A DNA stretch of 64,000 nucleotides from Rheinheimera texasensis DSM 17496 (GTDB taxonomy: Bacteria > Pseudomonadota > Gammaproteobacteria > Enterobacterales > Alteromonadaceae). The notes below the pieces were generated by a model. That model saw only the letters and a program-made list of their open reading frames with translations, ran no database searches and was not told the DNA's origin. The stretch lies in contig NZ_JONU01000007.1 in assembly GCF_000711985.1 (NCBI RefSeq), positions 992,001-1,056,000 of the forward strand, given 5' to 3'. Position numbers and translations under genes: made by a program. Of the stretch, positions 18,965 to 28,518 are shown piece after piece. How positions within the stretch are numbered: the stretch's first letter is position 1; every line of letters begins with the position of its first letter.

Positions 18965-20497
18965 ATGTCGCTGTCACGTAGTTCATTGTTATTGTTGTCA
19001 TTATCCAGTTTGAGTGTTTCTGCGGCTACCGCCGATTTATCCCGTTTGTCTCTGCCACAAGCACAAGATTTGCTGCAACAAGGCAAGATAAACTCTGTAC
19101 AACTGACCGAATATTACCTCAAACGCATTGCACTATTGGACGATACAGGTCCTGCCCTACATGCAGTCACTGATACTAATCCTGACGCTTTAAATCAGGC
19201 CAAAACTCTGGATGCCGAACGCAAAGCCGGCAAAATTCGTGGCCCTTTGCATGGTATGCCAGTGTTACTAAAAGCCAATATCGCCACAGCAGACCAACTG
19301 CCAACCACAGCTGGCGCGCTGGTACTGAAAGATTTTAAAACTAGTGTCGATGCCACCCTGGTCAGTCAATTGCGCGCCGCCGGTGCGGTCATTTTGGGCA
19401 AAACCAATTTATCTGAATGGGCAAATTTTCGTGGTGAAGGTTCAGCCAGTGGCTGGTCGGCCTTAGGCGGCCAGACCAAAAACCCTTATGTGCTGAGCCA
19501 AAGCCCTTGTGGTTCCAGCTCCGGCTCCGGCGTTGCGGTAGCCGCCGATTTAACTTTGCTAGCAGTCGGTACTGAAACGGACGGCTCTATTACCTGCCCT
19601 GCGGCAATTAATAACGTAGTGGGTATCAAACCGACGCATGGTGCAGTCTCTGGTCACGGCATTATCCCGATCGCGAGTTCGCAGGATATCGCTGGCCCCA
19701 TGACGCGTAATGTCGCCGATGCTGCCGCGCTGTTACAAGTCATCGCCACACCGCAAGCACAACAACGTTTTGGTGATCTGAACAAGGCTCTGGCGCAGCA
19801 AAGCGTCAGGCAAGTGGTGCCAACAGTGGTATTGGTCCGTCACTACGACAAAGACTTTCCAGCTATCGCAAAGATGCTCGACCGGCTGAAACAGCAACTG
19901 ACCGCTCTAGGCGTCACAGTCAAAGAACGCCAGACCTGGCAATTGCCAGACTCAGTCTATCAGGATGAATTTAACGTCTTAGTCTATGAATACAAACGCG
20001 ATTTGAACCAGTGGTTAGAGGATTTCAAAGCACCGTCTGCAGCAAAAGATATTAAAAGCATCATTGCCTTTAACCAGCAACAAGGCAAAACCGCTTTGGC
20101 GTTTTTTGGTCAGCAATATTTAGAGCAGGCACAGGCCACAGATTTGGAAAAACAAAAAGCCGCCTATCAACAAGCCCGCCAGCGCTCACAACAGCAGGCC
20201 GCGGCTTTATTGGACGAAGACTTGGTGGATGGTGCATTAGTGATAGTGCCGGCGACAGGCCCGGCCTGGGCTATTGACCATGTCAAAGGTGATCAATATA
20301 ACTTCGGTTCAGCCAGTGCTGCGGCAATTTCCGGTTATCCGTCGTTGACGCTGCCGGCAGGCTTTGACGGTCATTTGCCGCTGGGTGTCAGTATCATCGG
20401 TAAACCCTGGCAGGAAGCACGCATTATTGGCCTTGCCCACGCACTGGAGCAACAGCGCGGCCCGGTGGCGGCACCCACTTACCGTAGCAGCTTATAA
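18965..20497 (+). CDS. secreted amidase-signature family hydrolase
   Basis: A 510-residue amidase-signature enzyme with a signal peptide (about residues 1-20, ending SVSAATA), so it acts in the periplasm or outside. The Ser-cisSer-Lys triad is recognisable: Lys103 in MPVLLKANIAT, the serine run in PCGSSSGSG (about 184-186), and nucleophile Ser208 in GTETDGSITCPA. Family length is normal. Substrate unknown; the absence of gatB/gatC neighbours and the export signal argue against a GatA role. AGGAG precedes ATG 18965. A start at 18911 would put an unrelated segment before the signal peptide. Confidence 0.86.
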   Translation: MSLSRSSLLLLSLSSLSVSAATADLSRLSLPQAQDLLQQGKINSVQLTEYYLKRIALLDDTGPALHAVTDTNPDALNQAKTLDAERKAGKIRGPLHGMPVLLKANIATADQLPTTAGALVLKDFKTSVDATLVSQLRAAGAVILGKTNLSEWANFRGEGSASGWSALGGQTKNPYVLSQSPCGSSSGSGVAVAADLTLLAVGTETDGSITCPAAINNVVGIKPTHGAVSGHGIIPIASSQDIAGPMTRNVADAAALLQVIATPQAQQRFGDLNKALAQQSVRQVVPTVVLVRHYDKDFPAIAKMLDRLKQQLTALGVTVKERQTWQLPDSVYQDEFNVLVYEYKRDLNQWLEDFKAPSAAKDIKSIIAFNQQQGKTALAFFGQQYLEQAQATDLEKQKAAYQQARQRSQQQAAALLDEDLVDGALVIVPATGPAWAIDHVKGDQYNFGSASAAAISGYPSLTLPAGFDGHLPLGVSIIGKPWQEARIIGLAHALEQQRGPVAAPTYRSSL

Positions 20498-20522
20498 GTG
20501 CTGATCCGGCGCTGTGGCGGAT

Positions 20523-20816
20523 TTAATCCCAGTGAATGCTATGCTGCGCTTTCACCGCAGCTTTGAGCATATCCAGCAGCGGTACTGCACGCTGCTTCAG
20601 CCCCACAGCCGGCTCTTCTCCCGGTTGTGGCGGCGCAGTCATATCCACCACCTCGGCTAAAGCTTCCTGCAATTGCCACAATGCCTGCGGCACGTCGTCG
20701 GCATAAAATGCGCCCGGAACTTTGGGCTGAGCCCCCATCATCTGAATAAGCTGTAACGCCGGATCACCGAACATGGTGATCGGGTAATGATCTTTGCTAT
20801 GAAAAGTAACCAGCAT
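20523..20816 (-). CDS. DUF1840 domain protein
   Basis: A 97-residue soluble protein of unknown function. The opening MLVTFHSKDHYPITMFGDPA, then LIQMMGAQPKVPGAFYADDVP and the C-terminal helical part VPLLDMLKAAVKAQHSI, match DUF1840. It converges on the amidase gene with only 25 bases between stops and may be co-transcribed with the membrane protein gene upstream. Confidence 0.82.
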   Translation of the reverse strand: MLVTFHSKDHYPITMFGDPALQLIQMMGAQPKVPGAFYADDVPQALWQLQEALAEVVDMTAPPQPGEEPAVGLKQRAVPLLDMLKAAVKAQHSIHWD

Positions 20817-20902
20817 CGGTTGGTACTCCTGTTCGATTGACCATTCATACAGATTTTAATCTCAATATACGCCCACACCGGCAGTGTCTCAAGAGCCTGC
20901 CA

Positions 20903-21511
20903 CTAACGCGACTGAGGCTGAGCACCCGCTGCAGGGGCGGTGTTAAACAGCGGCTGTAACGTCGCGATATTGGCGTGCGGTACTATCAACAGCTCTGAAC
21001 CCTGGCGAACAAACCAATAAACCGACGTCCGGCTGATGAGCTGCACCGCCGGCAGCAAAGTAACACTTTTGCCATTGACCACCTGATGTGGGTACACCAG
21101 CTGCATCCGATAGCTGAGATGATTTGCCTCTTTCAGTGCTGCTATGTGCTGCTTGGCAGGAACCAGCGCAGCAAGCACCAGATAAATCAACAAAATAGGC
21201 CAAATAAGCCAGCCATAACCGTGGGCTTGCTTCGGTTTACCACCACGATAACTTTGCCATAAACCAAGGGCGCAAATCGCCACAAAGAGTAGCAACGAGC
21301 CGGCTAAATACAGCAACATTTGTGGATAATGCAGCGGTGCCAGCAGTAAGTCACTGATCTCCAGATAAGGCAACACATCAAGCCCAAATGACGCTAACAA
21401 CGCCATGTTGAACAATAATCCAGCCAGGCCGGCCGCGAGGTATAACAAACTTAGCGCCACACCCGGAGAGCGCAGACAGAACCTGATACCAGCCTGAAAC
21501 TGCTGATACAT
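20903..21511 (-). CDS. hypothetical membrane protein
   Basis: About 202 residues from ATG 21511. Three hydrophobic segments are clear: LSLLYLAAGLAGLLFNMALL, MLLYLAGSLLLFVAICALGL and WLIWPILLIYLVLAALV. A soluble C-terminal domain of about 85 residues follows (YPHQVVNGKSVTLLPAV), probably periplasmic. I do not recognise the family. The frame stays open to TTG 21649 and other non-ATG starts are possible; no clear ribosome-binding site decides it. It lies between the DUF1840 gene and divergent aceK. Confidence 0.6.
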   Translation of the reverse strand: MYQQFQAGIRFCLRSPGVALSLLYLAAGLAGLLFNMALLASFGLDVLPYLEISDLLLAPLHYPQMLLYLAGSLLLFVAICALGLWQSYRGGKPKQAHGYGWLIWPILLIYLVLAALVPAKQHIAALKEANHLSYRMQLVYPHQVVNGKSVTLLPAVQLISRTSVYWFVRQGSELLIVPHANIATLQPLFNTAPAAGAQPQSR

Positions 21512-21800
21512 CGGATCTTGCCGCCAGTGACTAATCAAAGTTGCAGAATTCGCTTTGCCTGTTGTCGCTTGGACTACCTGATGAATGCCAGCCACCGCTG
21601 TTCTCCCCCTGCTGATACTGATGCGAGTGCAACCAGACCCGCCTTGCAATTAACATTTTTATATCAACTAGCAGGCACAGATACAACCCATTGCTGCGAA
21701 AGGTTTTCTGACTACCGGCTGTTTTTGCACTAAGGTCAGATTTACAGCTGAGATTGAACGCGGTATAACCAATAAATTGAGCATTCACTCTAAATATTCT

Positions 21801-23549
21801 ATGCCACAAGCGCAGCACATCGCCGACATTATCATGCGCGGATTTCGCCGCCATTTCCGGCTGTTCCAGCACATTACTGCCAATGCGCAGCAAAGATTTG
21901 CGGCGGCAGACTGGAGTGGTTTTTTAACTGACAATGCCGAGCGAATCTCCTATTACGACACCCGTGTCAGTGAAACCATCGCGGTGCTGCAACAGGAATT
22001 GCCGGTGCATTGTCTGGACGAAGCATTGTGGCAGCAGGTTAAACAACATTATCTGGTCTATCTGCAGTTTCATCCGCAGGCGGAGCTGGCAGAAACTTTT
22101 TATAACTCAGTGTTTTGCCAGCTATTTGACCGGCAATATTTTCACAATCAGAATATTTTTGTCGAATCGACTTTAAACAAACAGCAATTGCCGGCGCCGG
22201 TGGCTTCTGTTTATGACAGTTATTTTCCGGCGCAGGACGGCTTGCGCCATTGCCTGCGCCGTATTCTGAGTGGCTTTAGCTTAGGGGTTCCCTTTGAAAA
22301 TCTGGACCGCGATATCCGCTTAATCGTGAAAACTTTTGTCGCCCAGTCCAGCCATGGCCGCCATCCGGTGCATCAAATCCGCTTTGATATTCTCAAATCA
22401 GTGTTTTATCGCAATAAAGCCGCTTATGTGGTGGGGCGGGTAGTCAGCCCGGACGGTCAGCAGCCGTTTATTATGCCGGTATTGCATCAGCGCAGCCGTG
22501 GTTTGTTTGTCGATAGCCTGATCACCGACAGCCAGCAAATGACCATCATTTTTGGCTTCTCGCGTGCTTATTTTATGGTGGATTTGCCGGTCCCCTCGGC
22601 TTTGGTGCATTTTCTGCGCGAATTACTGCCCCATAAAACCCTGGCCGAACTGTATGCCTCTGTCGGTTTACATAAACAAGGGAAAACCGAGTTTTACCGT
22701 GAGCTGTTACAGCATCTGGCGCAAAGCCGCGACGCTTTTGTTGCTGCGCCCGGCATTCGCGGTATGGTGATGATGGTGTTCACTCTGCCGTCATTTCCTT
22801 ATGTATTTAAAGTGATCCGGGACAAATTCGCCGACACTAAACCCTTTGGCCGCGATACCGTCAAACGCCGTTATCATCTGGTGAAAACGCATGACCGGGT
22901 TGGCAGGATGGCCGACACGCTGGAATATTCCGATGTGGCTTTGCCAAAAAACCGCTTCTCTAGCGAACTGCTACACGAACTACAACAATCTATCGCCGGC
23001 TCTTTGCAGATTGAAGATGACTTAGTCGTGATTAAGCATCTGTATATCGAGCGGCGGATGTTGCCGCTCAATTTGGCATTAGAACAAGCAAGTCCGGCGG
23101 AAAAACGCCGGCTGATGCAGGATTACGGCCAGGCGCTGAAAGACATGATCGCCGCCAATATTTTCCCGGGCGACATGCTGCTGAAAAACTTTGGCGTAAC
23201 CCGGCACGGCCGCGTGGTGTTTTACGATTACGACGAAGTGCAGTATCTGCTGGATATGAATTTCCGCTTTATTCCGCCACCAGACAACTGGGACGATATG
23301 CTGAGCGCCGAGCCCTGGTATCCAATCCATCCCGGCGATGTATTTCCGGAGCAAATCGCCACTTTTGTCACAGCGCAGCCGGAATTACGCCAGTTGTTAC
23401 AGGAGCTGCATCCTGAATTGCTTGACGCCGCTTACTGGCAACAAAAACAGGCCAGGATAAAAAGCGGCATCGTCGAAGATGTGTTTGCTTATCCGCAACA
23501 GCAACGTTTTATCAGTTTGTACCCGCAAGAGTTCGGTGTAAAAAGCTAA
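21801..23549 (+). CDS. aceK: AceK, isocitrate dehydrogenase kinase/phosphatase
   Basis: A 582-residue bifunctional enzyme that inactivates and reactivates isocitrate dehydrogenase, directing carbon between the TCA cycle and the glyoxylate shunt. Family-specific runs include FYRNKAAYVVGR, GIRGMVMMVFTLPSFPYVFKVI, KTHDRVGRMADTLEYS, IKHLYIERRMLPLNL and NIFPGDMLLKNFGVTRHGRVVFYDYDE (the kinase catalytic region). It stands alone here, not after aceBA as in E. coli. ATG 21801 fits the family N-terminus; TTG 21777 is possible. Neither has a strong ribosome-binding site. Confidence 0.94.
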   Translation: MPQAQHIADIIMRGFRRHFRLFQHITANAQQRFAAADWSGFLTDNAERISYYDTRVSETIAVLQQELPVHCLDEALWQQVKQHYLVYLQFHPQAELAETFYNSVFCQLFDRQYFHNQNIFVESTLNKQQLPAPVASVYDSYFPAQDGLRHCLRRILSGFSLGVPFENLDRDIRLIVKTFVAQSSHGRHPVHQIRFDILKSVFYRNKAAYVVGRVVSPDGQQPFIMPVLHQRSRGLFVDSLITDSQQMTIIFGFSRAYFMVDLPVPSALVHFLRELLPHKTLAELYASVGLHKQGKTEFYRELLQHLAQSRDAFVAAPGIRGMVMMVFTLPSFPYVFKVIRDKFADTKPFGRDTVKRRYHLVKTHDRVGRMADTLEYSDVALPKNRFSSELLHELQQSIAGSLQIEDDLVVIKHLYIERRMLPLNLALEQASPAEKRRLMQDYGQALKDMIAANIFPGDMLLKNFGVTRHGRVVFYDYDEVQYLLDMNFRFIPPPDNWDDMLSAEPWYPIHPGDVFPEQIATFVTAQPELRQLLQELHPELLDAAYWQQKQARIKSGIVEDVFAYPQQQRFISLYPQEFGVKS

Positions 23550-23610
23550 AACACACTTGTGCACTGAACTGCGCTAAAATGCCGGCCTGTTCAGCTGTGC
23601 GGAAATCATT

Positions 23611-24303
23611 TTGGCCAATGTAGTATTGGAGCTGCGCCAACGCGAGCTCGCCAAAACCACTAAACCTTTTAACGCCCGTGGCAGCAAGGTGATCCGTTGC
23701 GACGGTTGTCTGCTGCCCAAAGCGGATTGCCTCTGCGCCTATATCCCCGCGCCATCAGCCCGTAGTGCGGTTTTATTGCTGATGTATACCGGCGAATGCT
23801 ACAAACCCAGCAATACCGGCCGGCTGATTGCCGATGTCGCGGCCGACAGTTACGCCTTCGTCTGGGATCGCACTCAGCCGGATCCGGCTTTGTTGCAATT
23901 ACTGCAGCGCGAAGACCTGGCGCCTGTGGTGGTGTTTCCACATGAATATGCCAGCGCAGAGCGCTGTATCAGCGCTATCCCACAAGAATTACAAACCGGC
24001 AGCAAAAAACCTTTGTTTATCATGCTGGACGGTACCTGGCGTGAAGCGAAGAAAATGTTCAGTAAAAGCCCTTATCTGGACCAATTCCCGGTGCTTGGCA
24101 TTAATCCAACGGTCGCTTCTGGCTACAAATTACGCGAAGCAGCGCATTTACATCAGCTCTGTACCGCTGAAGTTGGCATTGAGGTGCTAAAACTGGCCGG
24201 GGATGAACAGGCAGCCACGGACTTATGCCAATACTTCCAGGTTTTTCGCCGCCAGTATATGGCGGGTAAACCACACCTGGAGTTTGATGAATCTTCAGTC
24301 TAA
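23611..24303 (+). CDS. tapT: TapT-like DTW-domain tRNA acp3U transferase
   Basis: A 230-residue DTW-domain protein, the size of E. coli TapT (YfiP), which adds the 3-amino-3-carboxypropyl group of SAM to a tRNA uridine. Visible marks are a cysteine group CDGCLLPKADCLCA (about 30-43), the name-giving DGTWREAKKMF near residue 145, and YKLREAAHLHQLCTAE near residue 172. Starts at TTG 23611; another TTG at 23626 is possible and no ATG is available. Its stop overlaps the convergent hydrolase by nine bases. The subgroup assignment is from resemblance only. Confidence 0.78.
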   Translation: MANVVLELRQRELAKTTKPFNARGSKVIRCDGCLLPKADCLCAYIPAPSARSAVLLLMYTGECYKPSNTGRLIADVAADSYAFVWDRTQPDPALLQLLQREDLAPVVVFPHEYASAERCISAIPQELQTGSKKPLFIMLDGTWREAKKMFSKSPYLDQFPVLGINPTVASGYKLREAAHLHQLCTAEVGIEVLKLAGDEQAATDLCQYFQVFRRQYMAGKPHLEFDESSV

Positions 24304-25032
24304 GCAGGCGTAAAATTGCACTAACTGGCTCAGTAGCCAGTCTGGCGCATCTAAAACTAAATCATGGCCGGCTAACGGATGTTGCAAATGCGCGACCTGC
24401 CAATAGTCCGCCAACCGCTCGCTGCAAATGGGGTCGACCAATTGATCGGCCGCGCCACTTAACAACAATAGCGGGCACTGTGGTTTTTCGCTCAGGCGAA
24501 ACCGGCTCGCCGCCAGCAACTGCCGCAGTACATTCAGCCGCTGCACGGGTCTGTGCCTTGCGATATCAACGGCACGCTGCAACTGCGGTTGCTGCCAGCG
24601 CTGACTGGTTAGTTGTAAAATCAGTTGTTCACGCTGTCGCAGCGGCGCGATAAAAGCACTCAGTACTTTTGAATACTGCTGCCAGCGTAAACGCTGATAA
24701 AACGGCGTTAAAGCACCGGCACTGGTGTTTATCAGCACCAAGGACGCCACCTGCTGCGGTGCCAATACCGCCAGCTGTACGGCCAGCATAGCACCTAACG
24801 ACATGGCAACCAGATGCCAGGGGCCGGGATGGCGCCGCCGCAGCCTGGGTAGTATCAACTCTGCCAGCGAACGCATGTCCGCCGGGCTCTGCTCCTGATG
24901 GTACTGGCCCATGCCGGGCAAATCCTGGCAATACACCGGTCTTTGCGTTTGCCTGGCAAGCGCTCCGGGAAAGTCGCCCCAATGTGCCTGCTCGCGCGCC
25001 AGGCCACGCAATAACACTATCGGTTGTACCAT
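24295..25032 (-). CDS. alpha/beta fold hydrolase
   Basis: A 245-residue alpha/beta hydrolase with an early LRGLAREQAHWGDF oxyanion region, a nucleophile elbow VAMSLGAML (serine near residue 78), an acid in GAADQLVDP and a histidine in AGHDLVLDAP. General form resembles BioH/MenH-type esterases; the substrate cannot be named. ATG 25032 has GGAGG ten bases upstream and overlaps the end of the M14 peptidase gene by 16 bases. A longer frame to 25227 would run deep into that gene and is rejected. Confidence 0.8.
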   Translation of the reverse strand: MVQPIVLLRGLAREQAHWGDFPGALARQTQRPVYCQDLPGMGQYHQEQSPADMRSLAELILPRLRRRHPGPWHLVAMSLGAMLAVQLAVLAPQQVASLVLINTSAGALTPFYQRLRWQQYSKVLSAFIAPLRQREQLILQLTSQRWQQPQLQRAVDIARHRPVQRLNVLRQLLAASRFRLSEKPQCPLLLLSGAADQLVDPICSERLADYWQVAHLQHPLAGHDLVLDAPDWLLSQLVQFYACLD

Positions 25033-26066
25033 AAGTCGTTGGCCTCCATGGCGTTGCGGCTGTCTACAGTCGGCAGCCAATGTGCGTGTGCGGCAGTGGC
25101 CTGAAGTAAAAATTCGAACAAAATTAAGTGACTGCGCAGCACTCTTTTTATCCGGTGTGGTTTGACCGGATGAAACAGCCCGTGGCTTCTGAACAGCTGA
25201 AACGGATTTTTTCGCACCCAGTTCCACGACCCCATCTCTAGAGTCAGCGGCAACATCAAATGTTTCGCCAGCAACGATTGATCAAACAGATAATCCCATA
25301 AGTCGCCATGACATAAATAATGCCGGCACTGCGGTTCAAAAATGTAATTCTGATGCGGATAGGTCTGAAACAATAATTCCCGCAGCCGGTGCATTTGCGC
25401 CAGATGCGCAATAGGCTGAGTACTGGATTTGGCATAAGGAAACCACAAACGGTCGGTCTGACCAAAGCCGGAGTGGCAATCCAGCACCAGCGAAAACGGC
25501 GCCTGAAACAAACGCTGCCGGACAAAATCACACAGCACCCTGCTTTCGGTTTCCAGCTGCCCCGGATACCCCCGATACCAAGGTAAAAATTTGCTATAAC
25601 GCTGGCCACCGACCAGAAATGCGGCGCCTTCGGTACAATCCTGTGGCGCATTACGCATCAAATCAACATGGCGCGCATTAGAGCGCCAACCGCGCAGCAT
25701 ACCGCCGGGATTTAACAACGGCAGGATATACAGTTGAACACGATCAAATAGCTCAGCAAACTGCAGATCCCAGCGTAAACGGCTGCACAGGCTTTCCAGA
25801 TAAGCCAGTAGTACCTGGGTGCCAATCCGCTCCAGGCCATGGATGCCGCCGGTCAGCAATAACACCGGCTTGCCGGCCTTAGGTTGACCAACAGCAATGG
25901 CATACAGCGGAAATTGTTGGTCGCCAGCGCTGACCATCGCCAGTACGTCGGCACTGACTGGTGCCGGTGCATGGCGCAGCAACAGTTCAAGCTGATACAG
26001 TTCTGGCAGTGAGTCTTGCAAAGCAGTTCCCGCGGTTAGCGACAAAGCACCAGCATAAGGTACCAA
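25017..26066 (-). CDS. M14-type zinc carboxypeptidase
   Basis: A 349-residue metallopeptidase of the M14 group. Zinc ligands are readable as H-x-x-E in GGIHGLERIG (near 94-97) and a later histidine in LDCHSGFGQTD. The substrate-binding region has NPGGMLRGWRSNARHVDLMRN, and the likely catalytic glutamate is in LTLEMGSWNW. No signal peptide is apparent, suggesting a cytoplasmic enzyme, perhaps acting on peptides or glutamyl/amidated products. Translationally linked to the downstream alpha/beta hydrolase by a 16-base overlap. Confidence 0.82.
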   Translation of the reverse strand: MVPYAGALSLTAGTALQDSLPELYQLELLLRHAPAPVSADVLAMVSAGDQQFPLYAIAVGQPKAGKPVLLLTGGIHGLERIGTQVLLAYLESLCSRLRWDLQFAELFDRVQLYILPLLNPGGMLRGWRSNARHVDLMRNAPQDCTEGAAFLVGGQRYSKFLPWYRGYPGQLETESRVLCDFVRQRLFQAPFSLVLDCHSGFGQTDRLWFPYAKSSTQPIAHLAQMHRLRELLFQTYPHQNYIFEPQCRHYLCHGDLWDYLFDQSLLAKHLMLPLTLEMGSWNWVRKNPFQLFRSHGLFHPVKPHRIKRVLRSHLILFEFLLQATAAHAHWLPTVDSRNAMEANDLWYNR

Positions 26067-26187
26067 AGCAGCAAATTTATGGCAGTTTGGTGAAATTTGA
26101 CAGCGCCACCGACTGTACAGATCCTCTGTAGCAAACCGTTGTCCTGCTGTGGCATAGTACCCAAAGGACTAAGAAACGGATTGGACC

Positions 26188-26421
26188 ATGTCGAACAAAA
26201 CGCTGTTAATTATCAGCTTGTTACTGCCGGTGCTCAGCGCTTGTCAGAACCCGCAACGCGGCAGTGAAGAATATTGGTTCAATAAGATGCGCGACGAACA
26301 GCGGGCGCAGTGCCGGTTATTACCGTCACCACTGTCAGAGAGTTGCCTTAAAGATGTTGCTTCGAAAAAATACGAGGATTTTCAGCGTCAGCGTACTAAC
26401 GCAGAGCGCGCAGAGGGCTAA
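26188..26421 (+). CDS. small lipoprotein of unknown function
   Basis: A 77-residue protein with a lipoprotein signal: MSNKTLLIISLLLPVLSAC, where LSAC is the lipobox and the cysteine the lipid-modified residue 19. The mature part is short, charged and has two further cysteines (AQCRLL and SESCLKD) that could form a disulfide. No family recognised. It lies between divergent M14 and convergent GNAT genes. Confidence 0.68.
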   Translation: MSNKTLLIISLLLPVLSACQNPQRGSEEYWFNKMRDEQRAQCRLLPSPLSESCLKDVASKKYEDFQRQRTNAERAEG

Positions 26422-26463
26422 ACAGCTGTCGCAGGTTGAGCAGGCACCTTAAGCCCTTCAGGC

Positions 26464-26973
26464 CTATTCAAGCAGATAAAAATCAACCGTCTTATCCGCA
26501 CCCGGCACTATCTTTTGCCCGGCCGGCCGCATGCCGGTTTTCTGCAGAATACGTTTAGACGCCAGGTTATCCGGCGCCACAATACCACAAAGTTGCTTTA
26601 AACCCAGTTCAGTGCGTGCATAAGCGACCACCGCCAGCGCCGCTTCGGAAATGTAACCCTGACCGCTAAACTCACGGAACAAGGCATAACCGACATCCGG
26701 GTACTGCAAATAATCACGTTGCACCAGGCCGCATAAGCCCAAAGTCGCGCCATCTGCCAAACGTTCAACCAGATACAACCCAAAACCATGTTGCTGATAA
26801 CTGGCGATGGCACCATTTTGCAGATACTGCTCAGCCTGCTGCAAATTCCTGACTTGCTTGTCACCGATGTTTTGCAAAAACTCCGGCTCATTGACCAGCT
26901 GCAACATGGCTGGTGCATCGCGAAGCTCGGCATGGCGTAAGCGTAATCTGCTGGTAGTCAGGATGGTAGCCAT
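26464..26973 (-). CDS. GNAT acetyltransferase, RimJ/RimL-like
   Basis: A 169-residue acetyltransferase. The start TSRLRLRHAELRDAPAMLQLVNEPEF and the body LGLCGLVQRDYLQYPDVGYALFREFSGQGYISEAALAVVAYA, with the acetyl-CoA-binding loop (REFSGQGY), match the RimJ/RimL-type branch of GNAT. NLASKRILQKTGM is the usual late motif. Substrate unknown. It lies downstream of the agcS terminator. Confidence 0.85.
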   Translation of the reverse strand: MATILTTSRLRLRHAELRDAPAMLQLVNEPEFLQNIGDKQVRNLQQAEQYLQNGAIASYQQHGFGLYLVERLADGATLGLCGLVQRDYLQYPDVGYALFREFSGQGYISEAALAVVAYARTELGLKQLCGIVAPDNLASKRILQKTGMRPAGQKIVPGADKTVDFYLLE

Positions 26974-26990
26974 TCACTTTTCCTCATAAA

Positions 26991-27017
26991 ACAAAGCCAG
27001 TCAGGGACTGGCTTTGT
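26991..27017 (-). terminator. agcS terminator
   Basis: A perfect 12-base stem ACAAAGCCAGTC / GACTGGCTTTGT with loop AGG, followed on the minus strand by TTTAT. It sits between agcS and the GNAT gene. Confidence 0.85.
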
Positions 27018-27027
27018 CTGTTTCAGA

Positions 27028-28518
27028 TTAGACCCGTTTGCTGTCTTGTTCTGCCAGATTGGTCAGGCTGGAACTTAACAGCTCATCGTCTGTTTTGCCT
27101 TCCCAATAATGTGCATTCTTGATCCCCAGCTGTTCCGGATGAAACACCGGGTCTTTACCGGCCGCTTTTTGCGCCTCGTAGTCCCGCAGACATTTAAAGG
27201 CGGTTTTATGCAGCAGAATAATGGCGATAATGTTCAGCCAGGCCATCAAACCTACACCAATATCGCCTAATGCCCAGGCCAGATCTGCTGTTTTTACAGT
27301 GCCATAAACCACTGCTGCCATAATGCCAACTTTCAGCAGGAAGCCCAGCCATGGCCGCGATACGGTTCGGTTGATATAGGCGATGTTGGTTTCAGCGATG
27401 TAGTAATAAGCGACGATAGTGGTGAAAGCGAAAAACAACAGGGCAATAGCAACAAACAACGACCCAAAGCCAGGCATCACATTTTCAAGAGCGGTTTGCA
27501 CATAACCCGGGCCTGCCGCAACACCGGCGACACCGGTATACAGCGCCTGACCATCAGCCGCCTGCACATTGTACTGGCCGGTGATTAACAACATAAACGC
27601 CGTAGCGGAACAAACAAACAGCGTATCAACATAAACCGAAAAGCCTTGGACCAGACCTTGTTTCGCCGGATGCGATACCGCAGCAGCGGACGATGCATGT
27701 GGACCTGTGCCCTGACCGGCTTCGTTTGAATAGACGCCACGTTTAACGCCCCACTCGATCGCAAGGCCCAGAATAGCGCCATATGCTGCTTCAGTACCAA
27801 AAGCACTGTTCACAATCAGTTTCAGTACGACAGGTAATTGCTCAATATTCAGTGCGATGACCACACAAGCGACGATGATGTAACCCAGTGCCATAAATGG
27901 CACCACGATTTCGGCAAAAGTAGCGATGCGTTTGACGCCGCCGAAAATAATAAAACCAAGTGCAATTGCCAGCACACCAGCGGTTACATTTGGTGAAATA
28001 CCCACTGCAGTTTCCAGACTAGACGCGATAGAGTTCGCCTGGACACCTGGCAACAGCAGACCTGTGGCTATGACGGTCGCAATCGCAAAAACCCAGGCAT
28101 ACCATTTCATGCCGAGGCCTTTTTCAATATAAAACGCCGGACCGCCGCGATACTGACCGTTGATTTTTTCTTTGTAAACCTGACCTAAAGTTGATTCCAC
28201 GAACGCCGAGCTGGCGCCGAGAAACGCCACCATCCACATCCAGAACACTGCGCCCGGGCCGCCAAAAGTGATTGCTGTTGCAACACCGGCAATATTGCCG
28301 GTGCCAACCCGGCCCGCCAGCGTCATCGTTAACGCCTGGAAGGATGACACTCCGCTGTCTGAGCTTTTGCCGTCAAACATCAGGCGGATCATTTCGTGCA
28401 CATGACGTAATTGCAGGAAACGCGAGCGTATGGAGAAATACAGGCCCACCCCGAGACAAAGAGCGATTAACGCCTTGCTCCAGATGATGCCGTTCACCAC
28501 AGCAACAAATTCATTCAT
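27028..28518 (-). CDS. sodium:alanine/glycine symporter (AGCS family)
   Basis: A 496-residue inner-membrane carrier with about eleven membrane segments. Family signatures are LTMTLAGRVGTGNIAGVATAI near residue 65, GGPGAVFWMWMVAFLGASSAFVESTLGQ, GGPAFYIEKGLG and GVKRGVYSNEAGQGTGPHASSAA near residue 260. AGCS proteins import alanine or glycine with Na+. The 210 bases upstream contain no recognisable glycine riboswitch. A strong terminator ends the unit. Confidence 0.93.
   Translation of the reverse strand: MNEFVAVVNGIIWSKALIALCLGVGLYFSIRSRFLQLRHVHEMIRLMFDGKSSDSGVSSFQALTMTLAGRVGTGNIAGVATAITFGGPGAVFWMWMVAFLGASSAFVESTLGQVYKEKINGQYRGGPAFYIEKGLGMKWYAWVFAIATVIATGLLLPGVQANSIASSLETAVGISPNVTAGVLAIALGFIIFGGVKRIATFAEIVVPFMALGYIIVACVVIALNIEQLPVVLKLIVNSAFGTEAAYGAILGLAIEWGVKRGVYSNEAGQGTGPHASSAAAVSHPAKQGLVQGFSVYVDTLFVCSATAFMLLITGQYNVQAADGQALYTGVAGVAAGPGYVQTALENVMPGFGSLFVAIALLFFAFTTIVAYYYIAETNIAYINRTVSRPWLGFLLKVGIMAAVVYGTVKTADLAWALGDIGVGLMAWLNIIAIILLHKTAFKCLRDYEAQKAAGKDPVFHPEQLGIKNAHYWEGKTDDELLSSSLTNLAEQDSKRV

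Noticed and set aside
24303-25227. 310-residue version of the alpha/beta hydrolase
   Set aside because: The extra 65 residues are the other frame of the M14 peptidase gene; a GGAGG before ATG 25032 gives the natural start.
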